Source of the DNA: a virus
Length of the DNA stretch: 64,000 nt
IMG/VR virus record: IMGVR_UViG_3300023108_001314
Coordinates: 62,001-126,000 of that record
Strand: one strand, 5' to 3'
The position numbers and the translations under genes are program-made. Below the pieces are notes generated by a model. That model had not been told where the DNA came from, did no database searches, and saw only the letters and a list, made by a program, of their open reading frames with translations. Shown piece after piece: positions 16,544 to 25,081 of the stretch. Every line of letters begins with the position of its first letter. The stretch's first letter is position 1.

Positions 16544-18389
16544 TAATTTCCTCCGTAGATTTTAAAAAACATCTTTTACTTTTACGTCCATACCAAAATA
16601 AATGTCTTGCATGATCAGTTATACTATGATATACATTTGGCTTAACCGAAACACTTGTGTTTACATCTTTTAATGGCTCGCCATCAAAAAACCAACTGTG
16701 CCAATTTTTTGTAAATGTTTCTACATTCCTTTTTTTACCATATAAATCTAAAATGTGTTTGTTAAATTTTAGTGCTTCTTCAACATCAACATTGTATTTT
16801 GCTAAACAAAGCATTTTAATTTGTTTATAAAAATCATCTATATTTTTATATAATGTTGCAGCAGTAGCACCATTATCTTGGAAGTGGAAATTGTCACCTC
16901 CCTCAATAGGTCTGCCCCATGTTTTCATATTAAACAAACTATCCTTTAAACTATTTGTATGATTTTCATATTCTTTATTAAACACAGTACCACTATTTTT
17001 ACTCCAATCAAATAATAATTTGTAAAATTCAATTAATGGTATGTCATGTTCTCTTTGCAAATATGTTGCAACTACTTGTGATACTCCGTGATAATGATGC
17101 GGAATAACAATGCCTTTTGCAAAGAAATACATATCTATATAATCTTGTGTTGTAAAACTATTGCTTTGGTGGCAAACAAAATCAATTTCTCCTTCACTTG
17201 CGTCGGGATATGTATTGCCACCTGCAGGTGCAGGTGTTGGCACATATTTTAACCCGTATTTTTCTTTATACTCCTCTTTTGCAAAAGGTGTGTTAGGAAC
17301 AATACTTAGGGGGTGTACAGTTAAAGCATGATCACTACCTAGTTCGAGTATTTTTCCTATACCTTGTATCCAACTGTCTAGTGTTTCTTCTGGCAAGCCA
17401 ACTATGAGTTCGCAATAATTATCAACACCTGCTGCATTGTATTCTCCTACCATTTCCTCTAATTTAGTATTAGCAATGTTGATACGCTTAATAGCTTTGA
17501 GAGTATCAGGATTCATACTTTGTAATGCAATTGTTACACCACGTTTTATATTTGCTTCTTGATTTAATATACGTCCTAATTCTACAATGCGTTTAGGTTG
17601 TTGTTTTGCAGTGCTGTAATCTATCTGTCTAGGAAATCCTGTCGCTTTTCGACAATGTGCAATGTATTTTATAAAATCAACATCTCTGTCAAATATGCCT
17701 ACATTACTATCTGCAAAATACAAAAAGTCAATGTTATGATCAACCACCCAATCTATTTCTCTTATAACTCTAGCGTATTCAAATTTTGCAATCTTATTAT
17801 AATATAATGCTTCTTGATCACAAAATGTACAAGCATATGGACAACCTCTGTTGGTTTCAATAATTGCACTATATTGTCTGTCAGGCTTCATAAGGCTGTC
17901 CATTAGCCCGCTTAGATAAGGACTAGGAATATCAGTAACATCTTTATCTGGCTTAGGAGGTGTATAACTTTCTACGGTCATAACACCAGGTGCATCTAAG
18001 TTACCATTTAATATTTCTGCAAAAGTTCTTTCTCCTGCATAAGTAACAATAACATCACAGATATCTTTGTTTTTTGAAAGCCAAGTTTGATCGTATGGTA
18101 CTTGTGGACCTCCCATTACAACCAAACAATTAGGATATTTGCTTTTTACTGCTCGTGCAAGTTCTTGGCTAATATTCCAATTCCAAACATATGTGCTTAT
18201 TGCAAATACATCAGGATCTTTTATATTCTCCATATAATTTTCTACAGTATCACGTTCAAATATAATGTCGCCTAATTCCCAACCTTCAACATTGGCTCTA
18301 CAGTATTCCCAAACATAGGCAACACTGAGAGGCAGAAAAGTTGCTTCAGCAATAACATTGTTAATTTGAGTGAAATAAACTTTCTTCAT
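16536..18389 (-). CDS. B12-binding-type radical SAM protein (BchE-like)
   Basis: A 617-residue paralogue of 13183 and 46526. The N-terminal 150 residues look like a cobalamin-binding domain (FAISTYVWNWN, LVVMGGPQVPYD, VIVTYAGERTF) without D-x-H-x-x-G. CPYACTFC (Cys183, Cys187, Cys190) binds the SAM cluster, then ADSNVGIF, IALQSMNPDTL and a VGLPEETLDSW turn follow. A long helical C-terminal region extends past residue 430. It overlaps the downstream peroxiredoxin-like gene by 8 bases and its own start overlaps the upstream radical SAM gene by 29 bases. Likely a radical C-alkylation or rearrangement enzyme; the substrate is unknown. Confidence 0.8.
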   Translation of the reverse strand: MKKVYFTQINNVIAEATFLPLSVAYVWEYCRANVEGWELGDIIFERDTVENYMENIKDPDVFAISTYVWNWNISQELARAVKSKYPNCLVVMGGPQVPYDQTWLSKNKDICDVIVTYAGERTFAEILNGNLDAPGVMTVESYTPPKPDKDVTDIPSPYLSGLMDSLMKPDRQYSAIIETNRGCPYACTFCDQEALYYNKIAKFEYARVIREIDWVVDHNIDFLYFADSNVGIFDRDVDFIKYIAHCRKATGFPRQIDYSTAKQQPKRIVELGRILNQEANIKRGVTIALQSMNPDTLKAIKRINIANTKLEEMVGEYNAAGVDNYCELIVGLPEETLDSWIQGIGKILELGSDHALTVHPLSIVPNTPFAKEEYKEKYGLKYVPTPAPAGGNTYPDASEGEIDFVCHQSNSFTTQDYIDMYFFAKGIVIPHHYHGVSQVVATYLQREHDIPLIEFYKLLFDWSKNSGTVFNKEYENHTNSLKDSLFNMKTWGRPIEGGDNFHFQDNGATAATLYKNIDDFYKQIKMLCLAKYNVDVEEALKFNKHILDLYGKKRNVETFTKNWHSWFFDGEPLKDVNTSVSVKPNVYHSITDHARHLFWYGRKSKRCFLKSTEEIND

Positions 18390-19539
18390 ATGTCTTGTCT
18401 CCCGGATATAACGGGATTTTTTCTCCTGCTCTACGCTTTGGTATTTTACTATCTGCTGAACTTACACAACTTTGTGTTGTACAAGGCATTGGCTTATCAA
18501 ACAGTTTAAACCCTGTTTCGATATTGCCAAGCGGAGCATCATGACAAGAATATGATCGTTTTATAGAACCGTCTGGTTCGCGGATAATAATGCTTCTAAA
18601 ACCTGAACTACATTCCCATCCGCAGAATTTATTAAAGTTAAAAGCATTAAAGCGTTCTGCTTGATCCATATACCAAGTTTTTCCTTTAGAGTCTTTAAAC
18701 TCTACTTGCATGTGCCAAGGAACACTCTTTTGCTGATGTAAATATTTATCGTCTTTATCTACTCTAAAATTTGGCTTTGGACGTTCTGCCCATTTACGCT
18801 TTTCTTCTGTATATGCTCTTTGTGGCATTCCGTTCCATAATCGCTTGAGCATTTCGTCTGTGTAGCCTTCAACAACTCTCGACGCCGTAGGGTCGGACTG
18901 CGGTTTAAGGGTGACGTTGATACCTTGCTCATGAAAGAACAAAGCGTTTTCCCAATCTCTTTCAAACCAGTCTGGCACCATAACCATATTAATTGTAACT
19001 TGTACATCATGCTCTTGACACAGTATAAGTTTGTCTGCAAAGTCTTGTAACTTTTCAGTAGAATTTAAATGTTCTGTGTGTAAACTTGCTGTAATACTTG
19101 CTCTATGAAATGGCTTTACACATTCTACATACTGTTCAAACCAACGCATAGGACGTGAACAGTTTGACGTCATGTGTACACTTGTATAATTTGTATTATC
19201 TACATCATCTGCCAAATGCTGTAAAATGTCCAAGTAGCCAGGATGGAAAGTAGGCTCCCCACCACTAAGACTAAAATGATAAGAATTAAATCCATTCTCA
19301 CGGGCTTGCCTCTTTATTTCATCAATTGTTTTTAAACATAGTTCTGTAGGTCTATGATCTTTTTTGTCGCTACGAGCGTATGGCCAACAATAACTGCAAC
19401 GATAATTACAAAATCTACCAAGAAGCCAAGAGACAGTAAACAAATCTCTATATAGCATAGTGCGTTGGCCGACGCTAACGATATCATCGAACGGAATTTT
19501 CGTAAAATCGTATTCGCTCCACTTTAAATCTTCAGTCAT
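18361..19539 (-). CDS. Radical SAM protein with C-terminal Cys-rich region
   Basis: A 392-residue protein with CNYRCSYC (Cys44, Cys48, Cys51) for the SAM cluster and SGGEPT, typical of the anaerobic-sulfatase or peptide-modifying branch. The C-terminal part has CGWECSSGFRS, SYSCHD and CTTQSCVS, which could bind one or two additional Fe-S clusters. It differs from the 16 other radical SAM proteins here in having a standard core at the N-terminus and a distinct C-terminal cluster arrangement. The ATG overlaps the upstream gene as ATGA. Substrate unknown. Confidence 0.8.
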   Translation of the reverse strand: MTEDLKWSEYDFTKIPFDDIVSVGQRTMLYRDLFTVSWLLGRFCNYRCSYCWPYARSDKKDHRPTELCLKTIDEIKRQARENGFNSYHFSLSGGEPTFHPGYLDILQHLADDVDNTNYTSVHMTSNCSRPMRWFEQYVECVKPFHRASITASLHTEHLNSTEKLQDFADKLILCQEHDVQVTINMVMVPDWFERDWENALFFHEQGINVTLKPQSDPTASRVVEGYTDEMLKRLWNGMPQRAYTEEKRKWAERPKPNFRVDKDDKYLHQQKSVPWHMQVEFKDSKGKTWYMDQAERFNAFNFNKFCGWECSSGFRSIIIREPDGSIKRSYSCHDAPLGNIETGFKLFDKPMPCTTQSCVSSADSKIPKRRAGEKIPLYPGDKTYEESLFHSN

Positions 19540-20699
19540 GGTTTATTATAACGCAATTCAGGGATAATGTCAAACAAATTTTCATTTCTACTTTTATCTA
19601 ACTGTGCTGTGTATTCATAAAACTGCGGCAACTTATCGCTCCAGTCTTCTGCATACATGTAATCAATTATACCTTGTACCTTTTCTAAATGTTTATATCT
19701 ACAAAGCATTATGTTTGCTTGTGTTTTAAGTTCTTTAGGTAAACATCTTATGTTTAAATATTCAGGATGATTTAAAATGTTAAAATAAATTTTATGTCCG
19801 TAAGGTTCTGCCCAATCTATAAGTTTATCTAATCTTAAAATATTATACATTTGTACTGTGCAATGTATTTCTATATTTGCATTAGGCAATTGTCGTATTG
19901 TTTCAAAGTTTTCGACAATTTTTTTCCAATTACTTGGATATCTGATATATCTATCTAAATTGTCTGTTGCATCAATAGAACAGTTTAATTGTATCTGTTT
20001 AAACTCACTCCATTTGTCTATTAAATGCTGCGGAACATTTGTTAAGTTTGTGTTATATTTTAATTTAATTTTATGTGCAGTACTATTATCAATATAATAA
20101 TCTAAAAGCTTATGCTGTTCTTTGATAATTGTAGGCTCGCCACCTGTTAGATATATTTCTTCTACAGTGTTTGCAATACTAAAAAGATTTTCCCATGTCT
20201 TTTCATTCTCAGGCCAGTCCATTTTGCTTAACCGTTCATATTCACTAGGTTCTAACGCATCCTCAACCAACGCCCATTCTTTTACCCATTGATTACTTGC
20301 ATAAGGATTGCACATACGGCACTTTAGGTTACATAAATTACCTAATCGTATATCTACATACTGTATATCAAAAGGTGCATATTCTTCATATTCTTTGTCT
20401 TGCTGCCATTTATCATTCCATGCTTGTCTTGCACTTCTAACACCTGCATCTTCTTCTCTAAAACAACGCTGACACATATCAGGTCGTTCACCGTTTAGCA
20501 TTTGTTTTCTAATATTTGTATAAACTTCGCTATTCCATGCTTCTTGTAAATCGTCTTTATAAACTTTGTAAGGCTTGCCGTCTGATTTCGTTACAAAATT
20601 CTTACCAGGAGTTGAGTTACAGCATACACGAAGATTACCACTTGCGTTTGTAGCAAGATGCATCCACGGTAAAATACAAAATGTACTATCCAAATTCAA
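19536..20699 (-). CDS. Radical SAM protein with N-terminal twitch domain
   Basis: A 387-residue protein that starts at a TTG overlapping the upstream stop. N-terminal Cys8, Cys26/Cys27, Cys76 and Cys79 (FCILPW, VCC, CQRC) form the auxiliary-cluster domain that precedes the core in this family; CNLKCRMC (Cys123, Cys127, Cys130) binds the SAM cluster and TGGEPT the SAM. The closely related gene just upstream overlaps by 14 bases. Members of this group are common in marine T4-like phages; the reaction is not established. Confidence 0.85.
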   Translation of the reverse strand: MNLDSTFCILPWMHLATNASGNLRVCCNSTPGKNFVTKSDGKPYKVYKDDLQEAWNSEVYTNIRKQMLNGERPDMCQRCFREEDAGVRSARQAWNDKWQQDKEYEEYAPFDIQYVDIRLGNLCNLKCRMCNPYASNQWVKEWALVEDALEPSEYERLSKMDWPENEKTWENLFSIANTVEEIYLTGGEPTIIKEQHKLLDYYIDNSTAHKIKLKYNTNLTNVPQHLIDKWSEFKQIQLNCSIDATDNLDRYIRYPSNWKKIVENFETIRQLPNANIEIHCTVQMYNILRLDKLIDWAEPYGHKIYFNILNHPEYLNIRCLPKELKTQANIMLCRYKHLEKVQGIIDYMYAEDWSDKLPQFYEYTAQLDKSRNENLFDIIPELRYNKP

Positions 20700-21759
20700 A
20701 AGTTTGTTTCCTTAATCTGTCTTTTATTTCTTTTTGTTTTAAAAATTCTTTGTATAACTTTTCATCATATGGTTTTATAAAACTTACAACTGATGCTAAA
20801 TCGTCTAATAATCGATTATTATAATTCTCAAATTTGTTTATAATGTGATTCCTTAAATTTTCAGGATATATCCAAGGATGCTGCCAAATAGGGTCATCAA
20901 CAAAATTTAAATCATAGGTAAACCCTTTCTTTTTAAAATATAATATTGTCTCAGGTAAGTGCCAAATATTCCATGCACTAACCGATATGCAAATATTAAT
21001 TCTCCAATGTTTTTTTGTTGCAAGTAAATCTAATTTAGGTTCCAAATCTTCCCATTTACCAGGCCAACGAACATAACTGTAATGATCTTTAATTGCATCC
21101 ACACTTACATTAACTAACACACTTTTCCAGGCATCTAAATCGTTGGCCATTTCTTCAGTAAAAAGTAAACCATTTGTTACAATATCAATACTAATGTCTT
21201 TTTTATTAGGATGATTTTTTATTAAATCTTTTACTTTAGGAATATATAAAGGTTCACCGCCTGTAAACTTTAGTTGTTTTATTCCTTCCATTTTTGTAAT
21301 TTTATCTAGTGCAGCATCTACCCAATTGTCTCCACTAAAGTTAATACGTGCATCAGACACTTGTGTTTCTGTCCAATCTTCGTTAGGATTTCTGTTTATT
21401 TCTGATTGTAGTACACTACTACTATTTGCTTCGCAATGTCTACATCCTAAATTACATTTATTACCTAATTTTAAATCAATTGAATTGTACGTTTGACCTT
21501 TTTCATGCAAGTGCCGTGTTCGTTGGCTTTCTAATCCACGCTCTTCTCTATCCCAACAACGTTTACATTCTAAAGGTTTTTGGTTATTTAACAGTTGTTG
21601 TTTTATAGGTTCAATATATTCTTCGTATAATTCAATATCTTGATTCCACAAGACTTGTTTTTTGTTACCTTGAGAAACAAATTCACAACAAGGTCTATAA
21701 GACCCATTGGTAGTGCTTGTTAACATAGTCCACGGCAACGGGCAATAAGTATCAGACAT
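20686..21759 (-). CDS. Radical SAM protein with N-terminal twitch domain
   Basis: A 357-residue protein, with N-terminal Cys6, Cys24/Cys25, Cys65 and Cys68, a core CNLGCRHC (Cys102, Cys106, Cys109), and TGGEPLY. It is close in architecture to the downstream neighbour, so the pair may act in sequence on one substrate. It overlaps the small Cys-Pro domain gene upstream by 8 bases. Substrate unknown. Confidence 0.85.
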   Translation of the reverse strand: MSDTYCPLPWTMLTSTTNGSYRPCCEFVSQGNKKQVLWNQDIELYEEYIEPIKQQLLNNQKPLECKRCWDREERGLESQRTRHLHEKGQTYNSIDLKLGNKCNLGCRHCEANSSSVLQSEINRNPNEDWTETQVSDARINFSGDNWVDAALDKITKMEGIKQLKFTGGEPLYIPKVKDLIKNHPNKKDISIDIVTNGLLFTEEMANDLDAWKSVLVNVSVDAIKDHYSYVRWPGKWEDLEPKLDLLATKKHWRINICISVSAWNIWHLPETILYFKKKGFTYDLNFVDDPIWQHPWIYPENLRNHIINKFENYNNRLLDDLASVVSFIKPYDEKLYKEFLKQKEIKDRLRKQTFEFG

Positions 21760-22234
21760 TATTCATTATCTCAAAGAAGTATTGTTCTGGCCAATCTCTG
21801 TAATATTCTGTTGACGCAAGATATTTACGCTTAACTTGAATATCTCCTTTGTCTTGTATAAAAATACAATTACATGGATTTTTAGCAAAATACCCAGAAG
21901 TAGGTGTACTTAAAAAATAAAGTAATTCTCTACCCTTTAATCTGTTTACAAATTTTTCTGCTTCTAAAAGATTTGCATTAGGTCCTAGCCAAACAACACC
22001 TATATCATAGTTGCGTCTGTCAAATTGGTATATGTCATGTTGGTAGTTTTCTCTACCGTCTATTAATTGTATTTTGTTGTCTAATCGAGCCCGTCGTGCA
22101 AAAGGACAAATAGGAAAACCATTTTCAGGTCGAATCTTTTCTATTTTTTCTTCTACCCAATCTAAAAACTCTTTTTGAAAACTGTCAAAATCAGTCTTCG
22201 TTATAACTTTTGTAAAATTGTACGTTAATTGCAT
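21752..22234 (-). CDS. Stand-alone copy of the Cys-Pro domain found fused to a methyltransferase
   Basis: A 160-residue protein of no family I recognise. It matches residues 1-140 of the fusion at 11421-12419 along its length: FLDW, CPFARRARLDNKIQLIDG, GVVWLG, a short Y-F/F-Y strand, then NPCNCIFIQ and a terminal Y-Y-x-x-(W/Y)-P. Three Cys (in CPF and NPCNC) are candidates for metal or Fe-S binding. It overlaps the upstream oxygenase by 44 bases, which is long for this window; a later start is possible. Its presence beside radical SAM genes suggests a carrier, partner or recognition domain, which is inference. Confidence 0.55.
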   Translation of the reverse strand: MQLTYNFTKVITKTDFDSFQKEFLDWVEEKIEKIRPENGFPICPFARRARLDNKIQLIDGRENYQHDIYQFDRRNYDIGVVWLGPNANLLEAEKFVNRLKGRELLYFLSTPTSGYFAKNPCNCIFIQDKGDIQVKRKYLASTEYYRDWPEQYFFEIMNNV

Positions 22235-22964
22235 TTTTTAACCAAGGCTCTTTATCTATTACAATACTTGCATGTACTTGACATGCATCAAAAACTAAAA
22301 TACTGCCTACATCCTGTTCTAATATAGTTTCATGACTTAATCCACGAAAACTATTTTCACTTATATGTGGATATTTATTTGGATCCCATTCACCATAATC
22401 TTTTTCCGGGTTCATAGACTCGCCATTTATATCAATAAAATTATTATAATTTCTTGATATTTCATACATTGCTGTATCTTGGCTTTTTTCTGCGTCTCTG
22501 TCTAAAATAACACTATAACCGATTCTGCGTTGATTCATAAAAGCAGTATGTGCTCGTGCTCCTTTTGTCAAAAACAAAGGAATAATTACACTCTTAAAAG
22601 GTATAACATTATCAAAATATGGATCTTCAGGGGCGCCTTCTTCCTCAGTAATCAAATCAAGGTGTGCATCGTGCGGCTGATTAGAAATAAAATAGTTACC
22701 TGAATGATTACCACTAAAGTCTCCAAAAATATCTAAAAACTTGTGTCTTAACCATTTTTCATTTCTAAATAGCATAGGAATACTTGCTAATGGCTGAATA
22801 TTACTACTAGATGCTTGAAACTTTACTGTTCTTGCATTTTGAAATTGATAAAGTCTCAGAATTTCTATTTCTTCTGCTGTAAAAAAATTATCAATCTTTT
22901 TTGCAGGACTAAAATTGTGTATTATATTATTTTTATAATATTCACAGCATTCTATGTATTTCAT
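22191..22964 (-). CDS. Putative 2OG-Fe(II) oxygenase
   Basis: A 257-residue protein. HDAHLD gives His101 and Asp103, and VFDACQVHASIVIDKEPW gives the distal His231 with Lys238 where an Arg or Lys anchors 2-oxoglutarate. A run of small-loop sequence between residues 105 and 215 is longer than in the other oxygenases here. AAGGA lies about 12 bases before the ATG. It follows the PLP enzyme gene by a 23-base overlap. Confidence 0.6.
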   Translation of the reverse strand: MKYIECCEYYKNNIIHNFSPAKKIDNFFTAEEIEILRLYQFQNARTVKFQASSSNIQPLASIPMLFRNEKWLRHKFLDIFGDFSGNHSGNYFISNQPHDAHLDLITEEEGAPEDPYFDNVIPFKSVIIPLFLTKGARAHTAFMNQRRIGYSVILDRDAEKSQDTAMYEISRNYNNFIDINGESMNPEKDYGEWDPNKYPHISENSFRGLSHETILEQDVGSILVFDACQVHASIVIDKEPWLKNAINVQFYKSYNED

Positions 22965-23868
22965 CTTCTAATTTTCCTTGTCTTGCATCTAATAAAGGCA
23001 ATCTAATGTTAATTCTGTTATATGCTTTATCTCTATGAAAGTAATTCCATTCTTCATTTCCTAATGCAACATGCACTGTATTAGTAGCTATAAGTCCAAA
23101 TTTTTCGCAAACTTGTTTTTGGTGTTCTTTGTATATATTTGCAGCCAAATCTGGTGAAAATTCCTTCATTAGCATTAGTCCTGCATATGTATTTGCATGT
23201 ATTCCGTGATGCCATTCAGTTTGTACAGCAAGAGAGCCATGTGTCCATTTACTAAAACATATACCGCTACGAAAATTACCTGTTTGCAAACCTTTTGTTG
23301 TACTAAATGCAACTACCTTAACACAATCATAGTCTACACTCCATTCTAAATCGTAACATGTACCAAACCAAGCACAATCAACCATTACAGGAATATCAAG
23401 TTTTGTACAAGTTTCCATAATCTCTTCGTACATTGGATGCACACTGCCAGATCCACTAAATGGCACACTAATAATTACAGCATCTCCACGCTCTAATGGT
23501 GCATCATCAATATAAGTATCCCAATCAAAGTCGAACACATCTCTGTTATAAGGATATTCGCCACGAAGCAAGCGCATACGCCAACCATTTCTTGCACATT
23601 CTAAATGAAACCAATCTAGTGTTTGTGTTACACCAAGACTTACATAACGATTAGGTAAAGTTTCTAATCCTTTGACCTTTGTACTTACAGATGATTCAAT
23701 CCATTTAGGATAAAAATCTAAATATTCGTCTTGAACATTAAAATCTCTATTAAACCAGCCATGCTCTTTCACATGTCGTGATAAGAATTTAGGACACTCA
23801 TGTATCTTAGCACTATTTCCTGTTGTGCCTAAATACTTTTTATATAGTGATTCCCATTGTTTACTCAT
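22942..23868 (-). CDS. PLP-dependent aminotransferase-like protein (fold type I)
   Basis: The ATG at 23868 overlaps the upstream stop (ATGAGTAA) and has AAGGAG eight bases before it, giving 308 residues; a start ten codons upstream is less likely. VMVDCAWFG (Asp pairing with the pyridine nitrogen) and FSTTKGLQTGN (Lys that would carry PLP) are the fold-type-I landmarks, preceded by GVTQTLDWF (phosphate loop). It is shorter than typical class I/II aminotransferases (about 390) and lacks an obvious C-terminal small domain. It could transfer an amino group in the same pathway as the amidinotransferase two genes upstream. Confidence 0.65.
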   Translation of the reverse strand: MSKQWESLYKKYLGTTGNSAKIHECPKFLSRHVKEHGWFNRDFNVQDEYLDFYPKWIESSVSTKVKGLETLPNRYVSLGVTQTLDWFHLECARNGWRMRLLRGEYPYNRDVFDFDWDTYIDDAPLERGDAVIISVPFSGSGSVHPMYEEIMETCTKLDIPVMVDCAWFGTCYDLEWSVDYDCVKVVAFSTTKGLQTGNFRSGICFSKWTHGSLAVQTEWHHGIHANTYAGLMLMKEFSPDLAANIYKEHQKQVCEKFGLIATNTVHVALGNEEWNYFHRDKAYNRINIRLPLLDARQGKLEDEIHRML

Positions 23869-25081
23869 TCCAATACTCCTTAAATTGCGGAGCAGCACTA
23901 ATAAAGTCTGTATTTCTTATTTTATCTAAATCAACAATGTATTCTTTGAAATATTTCCACAATTTTTGTTGTTCTGCATGTTCTGGTTTTTTAAGTTGTT
24001 GTGCCAATTTGCTTATACCTACAGAATAATAATTATCTTGGCCTGGCCATTTTATTTTATCGTCTATGTCTTCAATCATAGATGCTGCTTGTTCTTTCAT
24101 TTCTGCACTTAACACATCTAAACTAAGATAAGCAGGATTAACAACTGTATTTGAAAAACTAAAACTACAAAAATCTTTATACTTTTGAACAAAATTCCAT
24201 GCATCTCTAATTGCAAATACATTTGCAGCCATTGTTGTAAATGTTATACACACTTCTTCAAGGTTATCAAATGTTTTTAGTTTTTCGATCATGTTCTCAA
24301 CAACAGATATATCATAATTATTGCCGCCTCTTGTATAATTATACAGTTCTCCTGTACCTTCTATACTAATATAAAATATAAGACTTTTAAACTGTCGTAA
24401 ATGATCAAACAATTGCTCATCATCTACTGTAGCATTTGTGCTTATATCAATAGTAACTTGTTTGTTAAGTCCCAAGTCAATTAACTTTTGTAAAATTGCT
24501 CTATTTTTAGGCTCATACATTGGTTCACCGCCACGTATAGCAACATAACACAAATCTTCAAATACACTAGTATCAGCAAAAACGTTGTCTATAACAGAAT
24601 CATCTAATACAAAATGTCCGTAATCGCTGTTTCTCCAATAACCTGTTTTGTTTTTTAATAATTTTTTTTCATCTGCAACCCATGCTGTACTAACTGCACC
24701 GCTACAATGTATACATTTTAAATTGCACTTGTTACTAGGAATAACATCAAGCATTAAAAAACTAGGTGTGTTAATATCTGTTACTATAGGTTTATTATTG
24801 TAACAAGTTGCTCGGTCAACAAATAGTGTTTCAAAAAACAATCTACGACTGTGTCCACTTAGTTCTTCTTTTTTATAACACTTTTCACAGCCTTTGTTTT
24901 GTTGAAACTGTGAATGATCTTTCCTTAGTTGTGTCCAAGGATTGTCATTCCATATTTCCACTAAAGAATTATTGTTCAAATTACCTAGTGGAACTTTATA
25001 AATTGCATCAGGCTTTACATTGCCATCATAATCAATAGCAACGCATTTAAACGGCGCAATGCAGTTATAGTTACTAAGCAA
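23861..25081 (-). CDS. Radical SAM protein with N-terminal twitch-like domain, altered cluster
   Basis: A 406-residue protein with core CNLKCIHC (Cys119, Cys123, Cys126) and RGGEPM. The N-terminal auxiliary-cluster set is incomplete compared with its paralogues: Cys7, Cys13, Cys65 and Cys68 are present, but the position of the Cys-Cys pair after the D-G turn reads K-P-D. The cluster may therefore use Cys13 or be lost. It overlaps the amidinotransferase stop by 8 bases and lies upstream of the PLP gene with stop/start overlap. Confidence 0.8.
   Translation of the reverse strand: MLSNYNCIAPFKCVAIDYDGNVKPDAIYKVPLGNLNNNSLVEIWNDNPWTQLRKDHSQFQQNKGCEKCYKKEELSGHSRRLFFETLFVDRATCYNNKPIVTDINTPSFLMLDVIPSNKCNLKCIHCSGAVSTAWVADEKKLLKNKTGYWRNSDYGHFVLDDSVIDNVFADTSVFEDLCYVAIRGGEPMYEPKNRAILQKLIDLGLNKQVTIDISTNATVDDEQLFDHLRQFKSLIFYISIEGTGELYNYTRGGNNYDISVVENMIEKLKTFDNLEEVCITFTTMAANVFAIRDAWNFVQKYKDFCSFSFSNTVVNPAYLSLDVLSAEMKEQAASMIEDIDDKIKWPGQDNYYSVGISKLAQQLKKPEHAEQQKLWKYFKEYIVDLDKIRNTDFISAAPQFKEYWNE

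Noticed and set aside
13183-18389. Cobalamin dependence of the three BchE-like radical SAM proteins
   Set aside because: The D-x-H-x-x-G signature is absent, so cobalamin binding is not asserted; only the domain layout supports it.
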